A stretch of 6,353 nucleotides of DNA from Clostridia bacterium (GCA_026001225.1 BNZQ01000075.1:1-6353), one strand, 5' to 3'; positions 1-5,392 are shown, counted from the first letter of the stretch. Numbers and translations are program-made. The notes: a model not told the origin generated them from the letters alone.

Positions 1-141
1 GAACAAACTGCGATGCCGAGTTCCCGTAATACATAAAAAACAGCCGGACGGACGCCATCTTCATAAATACCGTGACGTCCCTTTCGGAATTATGCATTTT
101 GTCTGAATTGCTACTTGTCCACTCCTATTGTCCTAAACCGC
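1..141. other. left-edge region with no supportable gene
   Basis: No gene can be supported here. Two open but weak possibilities exist. On the minus strand an ATG at 97-95 opens a frame of 32 codons to the window edge (starting MHNSERDV), but no Shine-Dalgarno sequence lies at a useful distance. The only good one (AGGAG on the minus strand, 126-122) is too far upstream and has no start codon behind it. On the plus strand a frame starting at base 2 stays open for 35 codons and ends at TGA 107-109; it could be the tail of an upstream gene. Neither peptide was recognised. Sequence beyond the left edge would decide between them. Confidence 0.3.
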
Positions 142-170
142 TTGCGAAATGAGGGGAAATATGGTATGAT
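142..170 (+). promoter_or_regulatory. sigma-70/SigA-type promoter for glf-GT4 operon
   Basis: The -35 box TTGCGA (142-147) is separated by 17 bp from the -10 box TATGAT (165-170). The -10 box is preceded by TGG, giving the extended -10 TGn motif. Initiation about 7 bases downstream would fall near 177, so the leader would be only about 12 nt and consist almost entirely of the ribosome binding site of glf. Confidence 0.75.
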
Positions 171-177
171 GAACGGG

Positions 178-183
178 AAGGAG
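178..183 (+). promoter_or_regulatory. ribosome binding site that fixes the glf start
   Basis: AAGGAG lies 5 nt before ATG 189 but only 2 nt before the in-frame TTG at 186. The spacing favours the ATG, so the protein starts MKNALIVG rather than MMKNALIVG. Confidence 0.8.
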
Positions 184-188
184 TCTTG

Positions 189-1319
189 ATGAAAAACGCA
201 TTGATCGTCGGGAGCGGTTTGTCGGGAGCGGCGGCGGCGCGGGCTTTGGCCGAAAAGGGTTATCGCGTGCAGGTTATCGAAAAGCTGCCGCACATCGGCG
301 GGAACGCCTACGACTATACGGAGGAGGGAATTCTCCTGCACAAGTACGGGCCGCATATTTACCACACGAATTTTCCGGCCGTACACGAGTTTTTATCGCG
401 CTTTACCGAATGGACGCCCTACGCGCACAAGGTAGTCGCGCGGATTGACGGGAAATTCGTGCCAGTGCCTTTCAATCTGACCTCCCTCGAAACGCTTTTT
501 CCAAAAGAGGAAGCCGACTATATAAAGGTCGTCCTGTCGGCCGAATACGGACGGGACGCCAAGGTTCCCGTGTTCGAACTGCGGGCGCATAAAAACGACG
601 TGATCCGCAAATTTGGGGATTACGTGTTCGAAAAGATTTTCTATCATTATACGGTCAAGCAATGGGGGCGCAAGCCGGAAGCGTTGAATCCCGATATTTT
701 AAAGCGCGTGCCGGTCTACACGGGTTACGCGGACGGCTATTTCACCGATTTATTTCAATATATGCCTGTCAAGGGCTTCACGACGATGACGGAAAACATG
801 CTGGATCACGCGAATATCGAGGTTATTCTGAACGAGGACGCGTTGCTCCTTTTCAAGTTGCGCGACGGAAAAATCCTGTTTAACGGCAAGGAATACCCCG
901 GTGCGCCTCTGATTTATACAGGCTGTATCGACGCGCTGTTCGGGTTTAAATACGGCGCGTTGGCCTACCGCACGCTACGGTTCGAATTTGAGCGGCACGG
1001 GCGGACGGGCTTTCAGCCCGCGGCGGTGGTGAACTATCCCAACGAGCATGATTACACGCGGATCACGGAGTTCACGAAATTCACCTGCCCGCCGCAAAAG
1101 CACACCGTGATCATGAAGGAATACCCCGGCGAGTATGCGGACGGCGATATTCCGTATTACCCGATCGAGACGCCGGACAATTTGGAAATCCACGCTAAAT
1201 ACGGGGCCGAGGTGGCCGGTTACAAAAATTTGATCCCGCTCGGGCGGCTGGGCCGTTACAAGTATATCAACATGGACGTTGCTGTCAAGGACGCGTTGGC
1301 GGTTGCGGAGAAATTATGA
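189..1319 (+). CDS. glf: UDP-galactopyranose mutase
   Basis: This FAD-dependent cytoplasmic enzyme interconverts UDP-galactopyranose and UDP-galactofuranose, the donor for galactofuranose-containing glycans and glycolipids. The 376-residue product has the usual bacterial length and the family's signatures in order. They are an N-terminal dinucleotide-binding GSGLSG loop (8-13), the acidic end of strand 2 followed by GGN (38-40), YGPHIYHT (53-60), PFNL (94-97), YTVKQWG (154-160), the RVPVYTGYADGYF block (173-185), IYTGCID (242-248), YRTLRFE (260-266), NYP...YTRITE (282-294) and the C-terminal GRLGRYKYINMD (352-363). The last motif has Asn361 where many family members have Asp; the other residues look intact. 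It is first in an operon, and its TGA overlaps the ATG of the next gene by 4 bp, implying translational coupling. The start is the ATG at 189, chosen over the TTG at 186 on ribosome-binding-site spacing. Confidence 0.95.
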   Translation: MKNALIVGSGLSGAAAARALAEKGYRVQVIEKLPHIGGNAYDYTEEGILLHKYGPHIYHTNFPAVHEFLSRFTEWTPYAHKVVARIDGKFVPVPFNLTSLETLFPKEEADYIKVVLSAEYGRDAKVPVFELRAHKNDVIRKFGDYVFEKIFYHYTVKQWGRKPEALNPDILKRVPVYTGYADGYFTDLFQYMPVKGFTTMTENMLDHANIEVILNEDALLLFKLRDGKILFNGKEYPGAPLIYTGCIDALFGFKYGALAYRTLRFEFERHGRTGFQPAAVVNYPNEHDYTRITEFTKFTCPPQKHTVIMKEYPGEYADGDIPYYPIETPDNLEIHAKYGAEVAGYKNLIPLGRLGRYKYINMDVAVKDALAVAEKL

Positions 1320-2503
1320 AAAAAATTAAAATATGCGAAAGTTTGGACACCTTTTACCCGAATTTCGACGGCCCGATTCAGGTCGTGTCCAACTATGCCA
1401 AGGAATTAAACAAGATATCGGAATGTCAAGTAATCGTGCCGTCAAGCGGTGATAAAAGCTATAAGGATGTTCAGCCCTACGAGGTGTTTCGCGTTCGGTC
1501 GATCCGAGCGTTCTTGGGCTATCGGCTGGCGCAGCCCGCGACGGACAAAAAATTGAAACGCTATCTGCGGGAACAAAAATTCGATATCATTCATTTGCAT
1601 TCGCCGTTTTCGATGGCTAAATTCCTGATCCGCTACGGCAAAAAACACAATGTTCCGGTGATTCTTACGCTACATACGAAATTCGATCAGGATATCGCTC
1701 GCGTCACCAAATTCAAGCCGTTTCAAAAAATTGCGATGCGCAGCATCATGAAACGCTTTGAACAGGCCGATTTTGTGTGGACGGTCAACAATGCTACGGT
1801 GCAGACCCTGCGCGATTACGGCTATAAAGGAGAGGTTGGCGTCGTCCGCAACGGCACGGACATGAAATACCCCGAAAAGGCCGCCGAATTGCGGGCGGAC
1901 GTGCTGGCCAAACACGGTCTCGATCCCCAAAAGGAATTGATCCTGATCTTTATCGGCCGCATCGTCATGTATAAAAATTTGGGGTTGATCTGTGACGCGC
2001 TGAAAATCGCCAAGGAAAAGGGCCTTCGGTTCAAAATGCTGGTCGTGGGCTTCGGCAGCGACGAGGAGCAATTTTTGGAGAAAGCTAAAGCCTGCGGCCT
2101 ATCCGGCGAATTTATATTCGCGGGCAAAGTGCTGGACAGGGAAGCGTTGTCGGGCTATTATTTGGCGGCGGATCTGTTTCTGTTCCCGTCCACGTTCGAC
2201 ACGGCGTCGCTGGTGCCGATCGAGGCGGCCGCGCACAAGGTGCCGACGTTGCTTGTAACGGGCTCGTCTACGGCGGAGGGGACGGAGGACGGGGTGAACG
2301 CGTTTTGGGCGGCGGAAAACGCGGCCGCTTATGCCGCGAAGATCATGGACATAGCGGCGGACAGGGGAAAATTGAAGGCGGTCGGCGAAGCGGCCTATCG
2401 CGAAATCTACCGTTCGTGGAGCATGGCCGCAGAAGAAATCTATCAAAAGTATGACAAGATCACGGACGAATTTGGCAAAAAAAGATTTGACAAATCCCTT
2501 TAA
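1316..2503 (+). CDS. GT4-family glycosyltransferase (glycolipid or surface glycan type)
   Basis: The 395-residue product has a GT-B fold glycosyltransferase layout. The N-terminal acceptor domain carries a loop FDGPIQVV (17-24) where many GT4 enzymes have a GG motif, and HLHSPF (93-98). A central NGTD (179-182) precedes the C-terminal donor domain, which has GRIVMYKN (214-221; Lys220 at the nucleotide-sugar phosphate site), VVGFGSDE (243-250) and FPSTFDTASLVPIEAAA (290-306). The last motif is the E-x7-E equivalent, but its first acid is Asp295, with Glu303 second. The overall pattern resembles diacylglycerol glycosyltransferases and related membrane-associated GT4 enzymes; no membrane span is visible, so it would act at the inner face of the membrane. 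It overlaps glf by 4 bp (ATGA), with GGAG 5 nt before the start. Because glf makes UDP-galactofuranose, this enzyme may use that donor or add the preceding sugar; this is inference from context. Its last codons contain the promoter of the next unit. Confidence 0.9.
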   Translation: MKKIKICESLDTFYPNFDGPIQVVSNYAKELNKISECQVIVPSSGDKSYKDVQPYEVFRVRSIRAFLGYRLAQPATDKKLKRYLREQKFDIIHLHSPFSMAKFLIRYGKKHNVPVILTLHTKFDQDIARVTKFKPFQKIAMRSIMKRFEQADFVWTVNNATVQTLRDYGYKGEVGVVRNGTDMKYPEKAAELRADVLAKHGLDPQKELILIFIGRIVMYKNLGLICDALKIAKEKGLRFKMLVVGFGSDEEQFLEKAKACGLSGEFIFAGKVLDREALSGYYLAADLFLFPSTFDTASLVPIEAAAHKVPTLLVTGSSTAEGTEDGVNAFWAAENAAAYAAKIMDIAADRGKLKAVGEAAYREIYRSWSMAAEEIYQKYDKITDEFGKKRFDKSL

Positions 2504-2516
2504 GATATAGTATAAT
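2487..2516 (+). promoter_or_regulatory. near-consensus promoter of the ribU leader
   Basis: TTGACA (2487-2492) and TATAAT (2511-2516) match the sigma-70/SigA consensus exactly, with an 18-bp spacer. The -35 box lies inside the last codons of the glycosyltransferase gene, and the spacer contains its stop codon (2501-2503). Initiation is expected near 2523, which is the first base of the inverted repeat that opens the leader. Confidence 0.9.
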
Positions 2517-2522
2517 AGACTT

Positions 2523-2664
2523 AAATTTGAATCATAAAGGCGCAGATGCGAGCGAGACAAGGCATGCGAGGCTTTCCGAAGGGAGCGTACTTCTTGTGCG
2601 TGACAGAGGAAAACGCAGCGCAACGATGTATCGCGACGCATATTCGCCTTTATCATTCAAATTT
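2523..2664 (+). repeat. 142-nt structured inverted-repeat element in the ribU leader
   Basis: The arms 2523-2542 and 2645-2664 are complementary at 19 of 20 positions (C2533 faces C2654). Inside them, further pairing continues the stem: ATGCG pairs with CGCAT and GCGA with TCGC. A central arm then pairs TTTCC with GGAAA and ends in a hairpin GCGTAC-TTCTT-GTGCGT with two G-U pairs. The whole stretch therefore folds as one long branched or bulged hairpin. It begins where transcription should start and ends at the base of the FMN riboswitch. It encodes no credible protein; the reading frames across it are artefacts. It could be a MITE-like dispersed repeat or a functional structured RNA. No clear target-site duplication flanks it. 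From memory, similar sequences occur repeatedly in Clostridia genomes, but this could not be checked. Confidence 0.8.
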
Positions 2665-2786
2665 CCTTGGAGGCGGGGTGAGAATCCCCACCGGCGGTTA
2701 CAGTCCGCAAAGGATGCGAAAATTGAACGCATCTCCGAATCGGTGAAATTCCGATACCGACGGTTACAGTCCGGATGAGAAAGGAG
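2662..2786 (+). ncRNA. FMN riboswitch (RFN element)
   Basis: All six helices of the flavin mononucleotide aptamer can be placed. P1 is 2663-2668 with 2781-2786. P2 is GGGG 2675-2678 with CCCC 2686-2689, around TGAGAAT. P3 is GCGG 2694-2697 with CCGC 2705-2708. P4 is GATGCG 2713-2718 with CGCATC 2728-2733. P5 is ATCGG 2739-2743 with CCGAT 2751-2755. P6 is CGG 2761-2763 with CCG 2771-2773. The conserved CGGTTACAGTCCG appears twice, as expected. The 3' strand of P1 is AAGGAG, the Shine-Dalgarno sequence of ribU, 10 nt before its ATG. FMN binding should therefore hide the ribosome binding site directly and shut off translation. No separate terminator is visible. A 7-nt GTAACCG (2786-2792) just downstream can pair with CGGTTAC at 2761-2767 (or 2695-2701), a candidate anti-aptamer pairing for the FMN-free state. 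Confidence 0.97.
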
Positions 2787-2796
2787 TAACCGTTTT

Positions 2797-3657
2797 ATGT
2801 TTTCCCGTTTTTTTCGTACCCTGTTTTCCCGTGAGTTTTCCCTGATCAAAAAGAAACCGACATTTTACTTGGTGACGCTGGCCGCTTTGAGCGCGGTGTC
2901 TTTCGGTTTGATGTTTGTTTTGCATTTTACGATCATTCCGGCGTTTTCGCATTTAAAATTTGATTTAGGCGACGTCGGCGCGGCGATCGCGGCGGTGATT
3001 TTAGGTCCGCTTTCGGCAATCATCGTAACGCTGGTCAAGTGTCTGCTTTATTTACCGTTCGATATGGGCAATATGGGCGTGGGAGTGCTGTCCAATTTCA
3101 TTTGCTCTGTTTTTTTTGTGCTGACGCTTTCGGTTGTGTACCATTTACGGACGTCGGGCGCGAAACAAAGCCCGAAGCGCGACACCGTGTTTTTAGCGGT
3201 CGCTTTCGTCGCCGGCGTGCTCGTCGAAACGGGGATCGCTATGCTGTCCAATTGGCTGCTCATCGTTCCGCTGTTTATTCGGGTGCTTGATCCCGAAGGA
3301 CATTGGATGCCCCAACTTTTACAGACGGCGGGATACATCTTCGGCGGCGTTTTGCCGTTTAACCTTATCAAATTCGCGATCGAAGCCGTCGCCGCGTTTT
3401 TCCTGGCGAAAGCTCTGTTGCGGATTTTGCCCCGCATCGTGAAAGGCCTTATGCCCGACACCATCGAGGAATATTCGGAAAAACCGACGGACTTGCAGAT
3501 TGCGGAAATCAATTTGGAAATCGCTAAATTAGAAATAGAGAAAATAGATAAGTTCATGGAAGAAAAACAGCTCGTTATATGTCCGTATTGCGGCATCAAA
3601 AACGAGAAATCTCGAAAAAGCTGTTCACAATGCGACGCGAAACTCGATGCCGAATAA
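2797..3657 (+). CDS. ribU: ECF transporter riboflavin-binding S component with C-terminal zinc ribbon
   Basis: RibU captures riboflavin in the membrane and works with a shared energising module (two ATPases and EcfT), whose genes are not in this window. Residues about 22-210 form the hydrophobic six-helix S-component core. Visible signatures are the helix 1 A-x3-A contact motif (Ala29, Ala33), KFDLGDV (54-60) followed by a GPLSAIIVTLVK helix (70-81), and PFNLIKF (187-193), all typical of RibU. The FMN riboswitch upstream independently supports the riboflavin assignment. Family members are usually around 190-210 residues; this one has 286. The extra C-terminus is a charged, probably coiled-coil helix (about 233-257) followed by a zinc ribbon with Cys262, Cys265, Cys276 and Cys279 (CxxC-x10-CxxC). 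Since S-component termini face the cytoplasm, the ribbon should be cytoplasmic. The ATG at 2797 has AAGGAG 10 nt upstream, inside riboswitch helix P1. The gene is probably transcribed alone and faces a convergent gene. Confidence 0.93.
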   Translation: MFSRFFRTLFSREFSLIKKKPTFYLVTLAALSAVSFGLMFVLHFTIIPAFSHLKFDLGDVGAAIAAVILGPLSAIIVTLVKCLLYLPFDMGNMGVGVLSNFICSVFFVLTLSVVYHLRTSGAKQSPKRDTVFLAVAFVAGVLVETGIAMLSNWLLIVPLFIRVLDPEGHWMPQLLQTAGYIFGGVLPFNLIKFAIEAVAAFFLAKALLRILPRIVKGLMPDTIEEYSEKPTDLQIAEINLEIAKLEIEKIDKFMEEKQLVICPYCGIKNEKSRKSCSQCDAKLDAE

Positions 3658-3664
3658 ATAGACC

Positions 3665-3750
3665 GAAAGTTTTTGAAAGGGGGCGCGGGGGGGAAAACCT
3701 TTTACAAAAGGTTTTTCCCCCGCGAGAAATTCGTAAAGATTGAAACTTTC
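3665..3750. repeat. nested long hairpin between convergent genes
   Basis: The core (3684-3724) is a long stem. Runs of G (3688-3692), A (3694-3697), CC and T pair in order with T, GG, A, T and C runs up to 3721. G3693-T3716 is a wobble, G3687 is a bulge, a CGC/GCG base closes the stem, and the loop is minimal. Outer arms GAAAGTTT (3665-3672) and AAACTTTC (3743-3750) form a second, larger inverted repeat around it. It lies between ribU and the convergent cysteine-rich gene and may terminate transcription from both sides. Neither strand has a proper T-run after the stem, so the termination role is uncertain. The shape also fits a dispersed REP-like palindrome. Confidence 0.75.
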
Positions 3751-3754
3751 TTAA

Positions 3755-4249
3755 TTAGCAGCCGCAATCGTCCCCGTCGTCTTTCATGACGAATTTTTCC
3801 TCCTCGCCGATCTTAACGATCTTGATGGCGCCCTGACGCATCCGGTTGCGAACCTCGACGCATTTTTCGGGGTGTTTGCAGGACAGATCCACGTCGAACG
3901 TCTTGTCATCGAAATCATAGCCCTCTTTGGACTCGGTTTCGCGTAAAGAATAACAGCCGAACGGAATGCCCGAAAATTCCAACTCGCCGCGGTAATTTGT
4001 CTTGCCGCAGGCGATCACGCAGCCGCTGCGCTTTTCGATTAAATCAAATTTAACGCCCTCTAAACGTTTAGCCTCCAACACGATCTCTGGGCATTTTTTG
4101 GGCGGCTCCGGCTTTTCGCAACCGCAGTTGCAATTACAGTGACAGGGCTTTTCGGCGGGCTTTTCACAGCCGCAGGATTTTTCTTTCCGGAAAGACTCCT
4201 CCTGGCTGCAGACGCGCACGTTCTTGTTTTCGTTGTAGATGAAATTCAT
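3755..4249 (-). CDS. cysteine-rich protein with Cna-B/SpaA-like domain
   Basis: The 164-residue product contains 16 cysteines, nearly 10 percent. The N-terminal third (about 10-55) is cysteine- and lysine-rich, with SCGCEKP (25-31), an alternating PCHCNCNCGCEKP run (35-47) and Cys53. Residues about 58-122 read like a Cna-B/SpaA prealbumin-like beta-sandwich: EGVKFDLIEKRSG, then YRGELEFSGIPFGCYSLRETESKEGY (86-111), matching the family's G-x-x-F-x-L ... G-L-P-x-G-x-Y-x-L-x-E-T pattern. The tail ends DDCGC. Such domains are normally repeated in secreted, sortase-anchored surface proteins and pilins, yet this protein has no signal peptide, membrane span or LPxTG motif. A cysteine-rich structural role (for example a spore or cell-envelope layer cross-linked by disulfides) or metal binding are possibilities, both inference. 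The start has AAAGGAG 9 nt upstream (4265-4259). It is convergent with ribU and divergent from the protease gene. Confidence 0.87.
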   Translation of the reverse strand: MNFIYNENKNVRVCSQEESFRKEKSCGCEKPAEKPCHCNCNCGCEKPEPPKKCPEIVLEAKRLEGVKFDLIEKRSGCVIACGKTNYRGELEFSGIPFGCYSLRETESKEGYDFDDKTFDVDLSCKHPEKCVEVRNRMRQGAIKIVKIGEEEKFVMKDDGDDCGC

Positions 4250-4258
4250 GATAAGGCT

Positions 4259-4291
4259 CTCCTTTTTAAATTATGTAATTTTTAAAAGGAG
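4259..4291. promoter_or_regulatory. 33-bp palindrome covering the ribosome binding site of the cysteine-rich gene
   Basis: CTCCTTTT (4259-4266) and AAAAGGAG (4284-4291) are perfect inverted copies, with AAATTA/TAATTT continuing inward to a 2-bp centre. On the minus strand the inner arm is the Shine-Dalgarno sequence of the 3755-4249 gene. The outer arm overlaps a candidate minus-strand -10 box, TATACT (4295-4290), for which no good -35 box is visible. It may be an operator or, if the transcript starts further upstream, an RNA hairpin hiding the ribosome binding site. On the plus strand the matching AAAAGGAG has no start codon at a usable distance. Confidence 0.5.
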
Positions 4292-4362
4292 TATAAGGAT
4301 TCAAAAAGAAGTAAAAAATGAAAGATAAACGATCGTTAAACAAACTTCACATAATCATAATA

Positions 4363-4391
4363 TTTACTTTGGGGCGGAAATGTGCTATACT
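4363..4391 (+). promoter_or_regulatory. extended -10 promoter of the protease gene
   Basis: TTTACT (4363-4368) is separated by 17 bp from TATACT (4386-4391), preceded by TGC (extended -10). Initiation is expected near 4398, leaving a leader of about 12 nt that begins at the ribosome binding site. Confidence 0.75.
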
Positions 4392-4397
4392 ATTGAT

Positions 4398-4403
4398 ACG
4401 GAG
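4398..4403 (+). promoter_or_regulatory. ribosome binding site that fixes the protease start
   Basis: ACGGAG lies 6 nt before ATG 4410. The alternative in-frame ATG at 4380 precedes the -10 box and lacks a ribosome binding site, so it is rejected. Confidence 0.7.
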
Positions 4404-4409
4404 TTCATT

Positions 4410-5261
4410 ATGAAAAAGAAAATAATACCGTTCATTGCGATTGCGCTGTGCATGGCGTTGCTCTTGTCGGGCTGCGAGGGCTTGTTCGGCAAGCCTGAAA
4501 CCAAGATTTATAATTTGAACTATTCGACCGATGAGGATTATTTGGTCGGGCTGACCGACAGCGTGATCGGCTCGTGCGTCGAGGTATACGGTTCGAGCGC
4601 GACGGGTTCGGCGTCGGGTTCCGGTGTGATCATTCACACCGACAAGGATAAAAACGAAACCTATATCCTCACCAACAGCCATGTTATCACGGCTAAGAAC
4701 GGATTGAAAACGATACCGGATACGGTTTTCGGCAAGATCGAGATTTGCTTTTTCGGCAGTAGCACGCCGTACAGGGCGGAAATCGTAAACAACGCGCGAA
4801 GCGCCTCTTCCGATAAAACGACCGACCTTGCCCTGCTGAAGGTCGGTTATTACAGCGAAAGCCACGGACCCGTTCGGGTGTATTCGGGCGCGTTGAAATA
4901 TGCCCAGCATATTTTGGCGATCGGCAACGGGCAGAATTTGGGCACCTCGGTGTGCGACGGCCTCGTCAGCAATCCGTCGATCACGTTCAACGCAAAGGAC
5001 GGCGGGTTGACCTGCGAGCTGATCCAAATCTCGGCGGGTGTCAATCCCGGCAACAGCGGCGGCGCGCTCTTCGACATGAAAGGGTATTTGATTGGCATCA
5101 ACACGCTGAAATTGGTCGCGAACACGGCGAACGACGGCAACGGGGAATCCAACGTCAATATTTTTGCCGATAATATCAGTTTTTCCCTGCCCGTTTCGAA
5201 TTTGCAAAGATTCATGTCCGATAACGGTAAATCGGATTTATTGAACGTCGTCGCAAGTTAA
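4410..5261 (+). CDS. trypsin-like (S1C/HtrA-type) serine protease lipoprotein
   Basis: The 283-residue product starts with a short positive stretch (MKKK), a hydrophobic segment (5-19) and the lipobox LLSGC, so cleavage before Cys22 and lipidation on the outer face of the membrane are expected. The mature part is a single chymotrypsin-fold protease domain with the full catalytic triad: His91 in LTNSHVI, Asp139 in TTDLALLKV, and Ser216 in GVNPGNSGGALFD. The glycine-rich SASGSGVII (67-75) and IGNGQNLGTSV (171-181) match the HtrA/DegP-type core. No PDZ domain follows; the protein ends about 55 residues after the active serine, at the end of the protease domain. A role in extracytoplasmic protein quality control or processing is likely, with the substrate unknown. 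It is transcribed alone from the promoter at 4363-4391. The ATG at 4410 is chosen because it gives a clean signal peptide. Confidence 0.93.
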   Translation: MKKKIIPFIAIALCMALLLSGCEGLFGKPETKIYNLNYSTDEDYLVGLTDSVIGSCVEVYGSSATGSASGSGVIIHTDKDKNETYILTNSHVITAKNGLKTIPDTVFGKIEICFFGSSTPYRAEIVNNARSASSDKTTDLALLKVGYYSESHGPVRVYSGALKYAQHILAIGNGQNLGTSVCDGLVSNPSITFNAKDGGLTCELIQISAGVNPGNSGGALFDMKGYLIGINTLKLVANTANDGNGESNVNIFADNISFSLPVSNLQRFMSDNGKSDLLNVVAS

Positions 5262-5280
5262 GTAAATAGTAAAAGGTAAA

Positions 5281-5302
5281 AAGTGCGGATTAAGTGCGGA
5301 TT
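5281..5302. repeat. perfect tandem 11-bp repeat, two copies
   Basis: AAGTGCGGATT occurs at 5281-5291 and again immediately at 5292-5302. It lies 20 bp after the protease stop codon, in noncoding sequence. Confidence 0.85.
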
Positions 5303-5311
5303 GAGATTCTT

Positions 5312-5367
5312 CACTCACGGAAGAATGACACAAGGGCGTTCGGAATGACACAAGGACGGTGTGAGTG
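5312..5367. repeat. short direct and inverted repeats, dispersed-repeat-like
   Basis: GAATGACACAAGG occurs twice with a 20-bp period (5323-5335 and 5343-5355). The unit is flanked by inverted arms CACTCAC (5312-5318) and GTGAGTG (5361-5367). The GAGATTCTTC ... GAATGACA wording just before and inside it recalls a short interspersed repeat seen in many bacterial genomes. That resemblance is from memory and unchecked. No gene is visible. Confidence 0.7.
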
Positions 5368-5392
5368 TTTTGAAAGGAAAAACCGATTTAAG

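Noticed and set aside
1..97. Possible minus-strand gene start (ATG at 97-95) running off the left edge
   Set aside because: No usable ribosome binding site or promoter, only 32 codons visible, and an equally long open frame on the plus strand; it is described only as an undecided edge region.
2099..2656. Minus-strand open frame of 185 codons covering the glycosyltransferase 3' end and the leader
   Set aside because: It crosses a good promoter and a structured leader, and its product is a low-complexity arginine-rich shadow of the GT4 donor domain.
2527..2778. Open frames of 66-105 codons on both strands across the ribU leader
   Set aside because: They run through the inverted-repeat element and the FMN riboswitch, have no ribosome binding sites, and the riboswitch explains the conservation of the region.
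4267..4275. CATAATTTA on the minus strand, resembling a SigK-type -10 box before the cysteine-rich gene
   Set aside because: Initiation from it would fall inside the Shine-Dalgarno sequence, and the -35 match is poor. It is AT-rich chance.
4318..4413. Small plus-strand ORF of 31 codons (MKDKRSL...) ending in a TGA that overlaps the protease ATG
   Set aside because: The ATGA overlap looks like translational coupling, but the protease promoter (-35 at 4363, -10 at 4386) lies inside it, the ribosome binding site is weak and the peptide resembles nothing known.
4347..5207. Long minus-strand open frame of 286 codons opposite the protease gene
   Set aside because: The plus strand encodes a complete protease with signal peptide and catalytic triad; the opposite frame is a shadow with an arginine/valine-rich, unrecognisable product.
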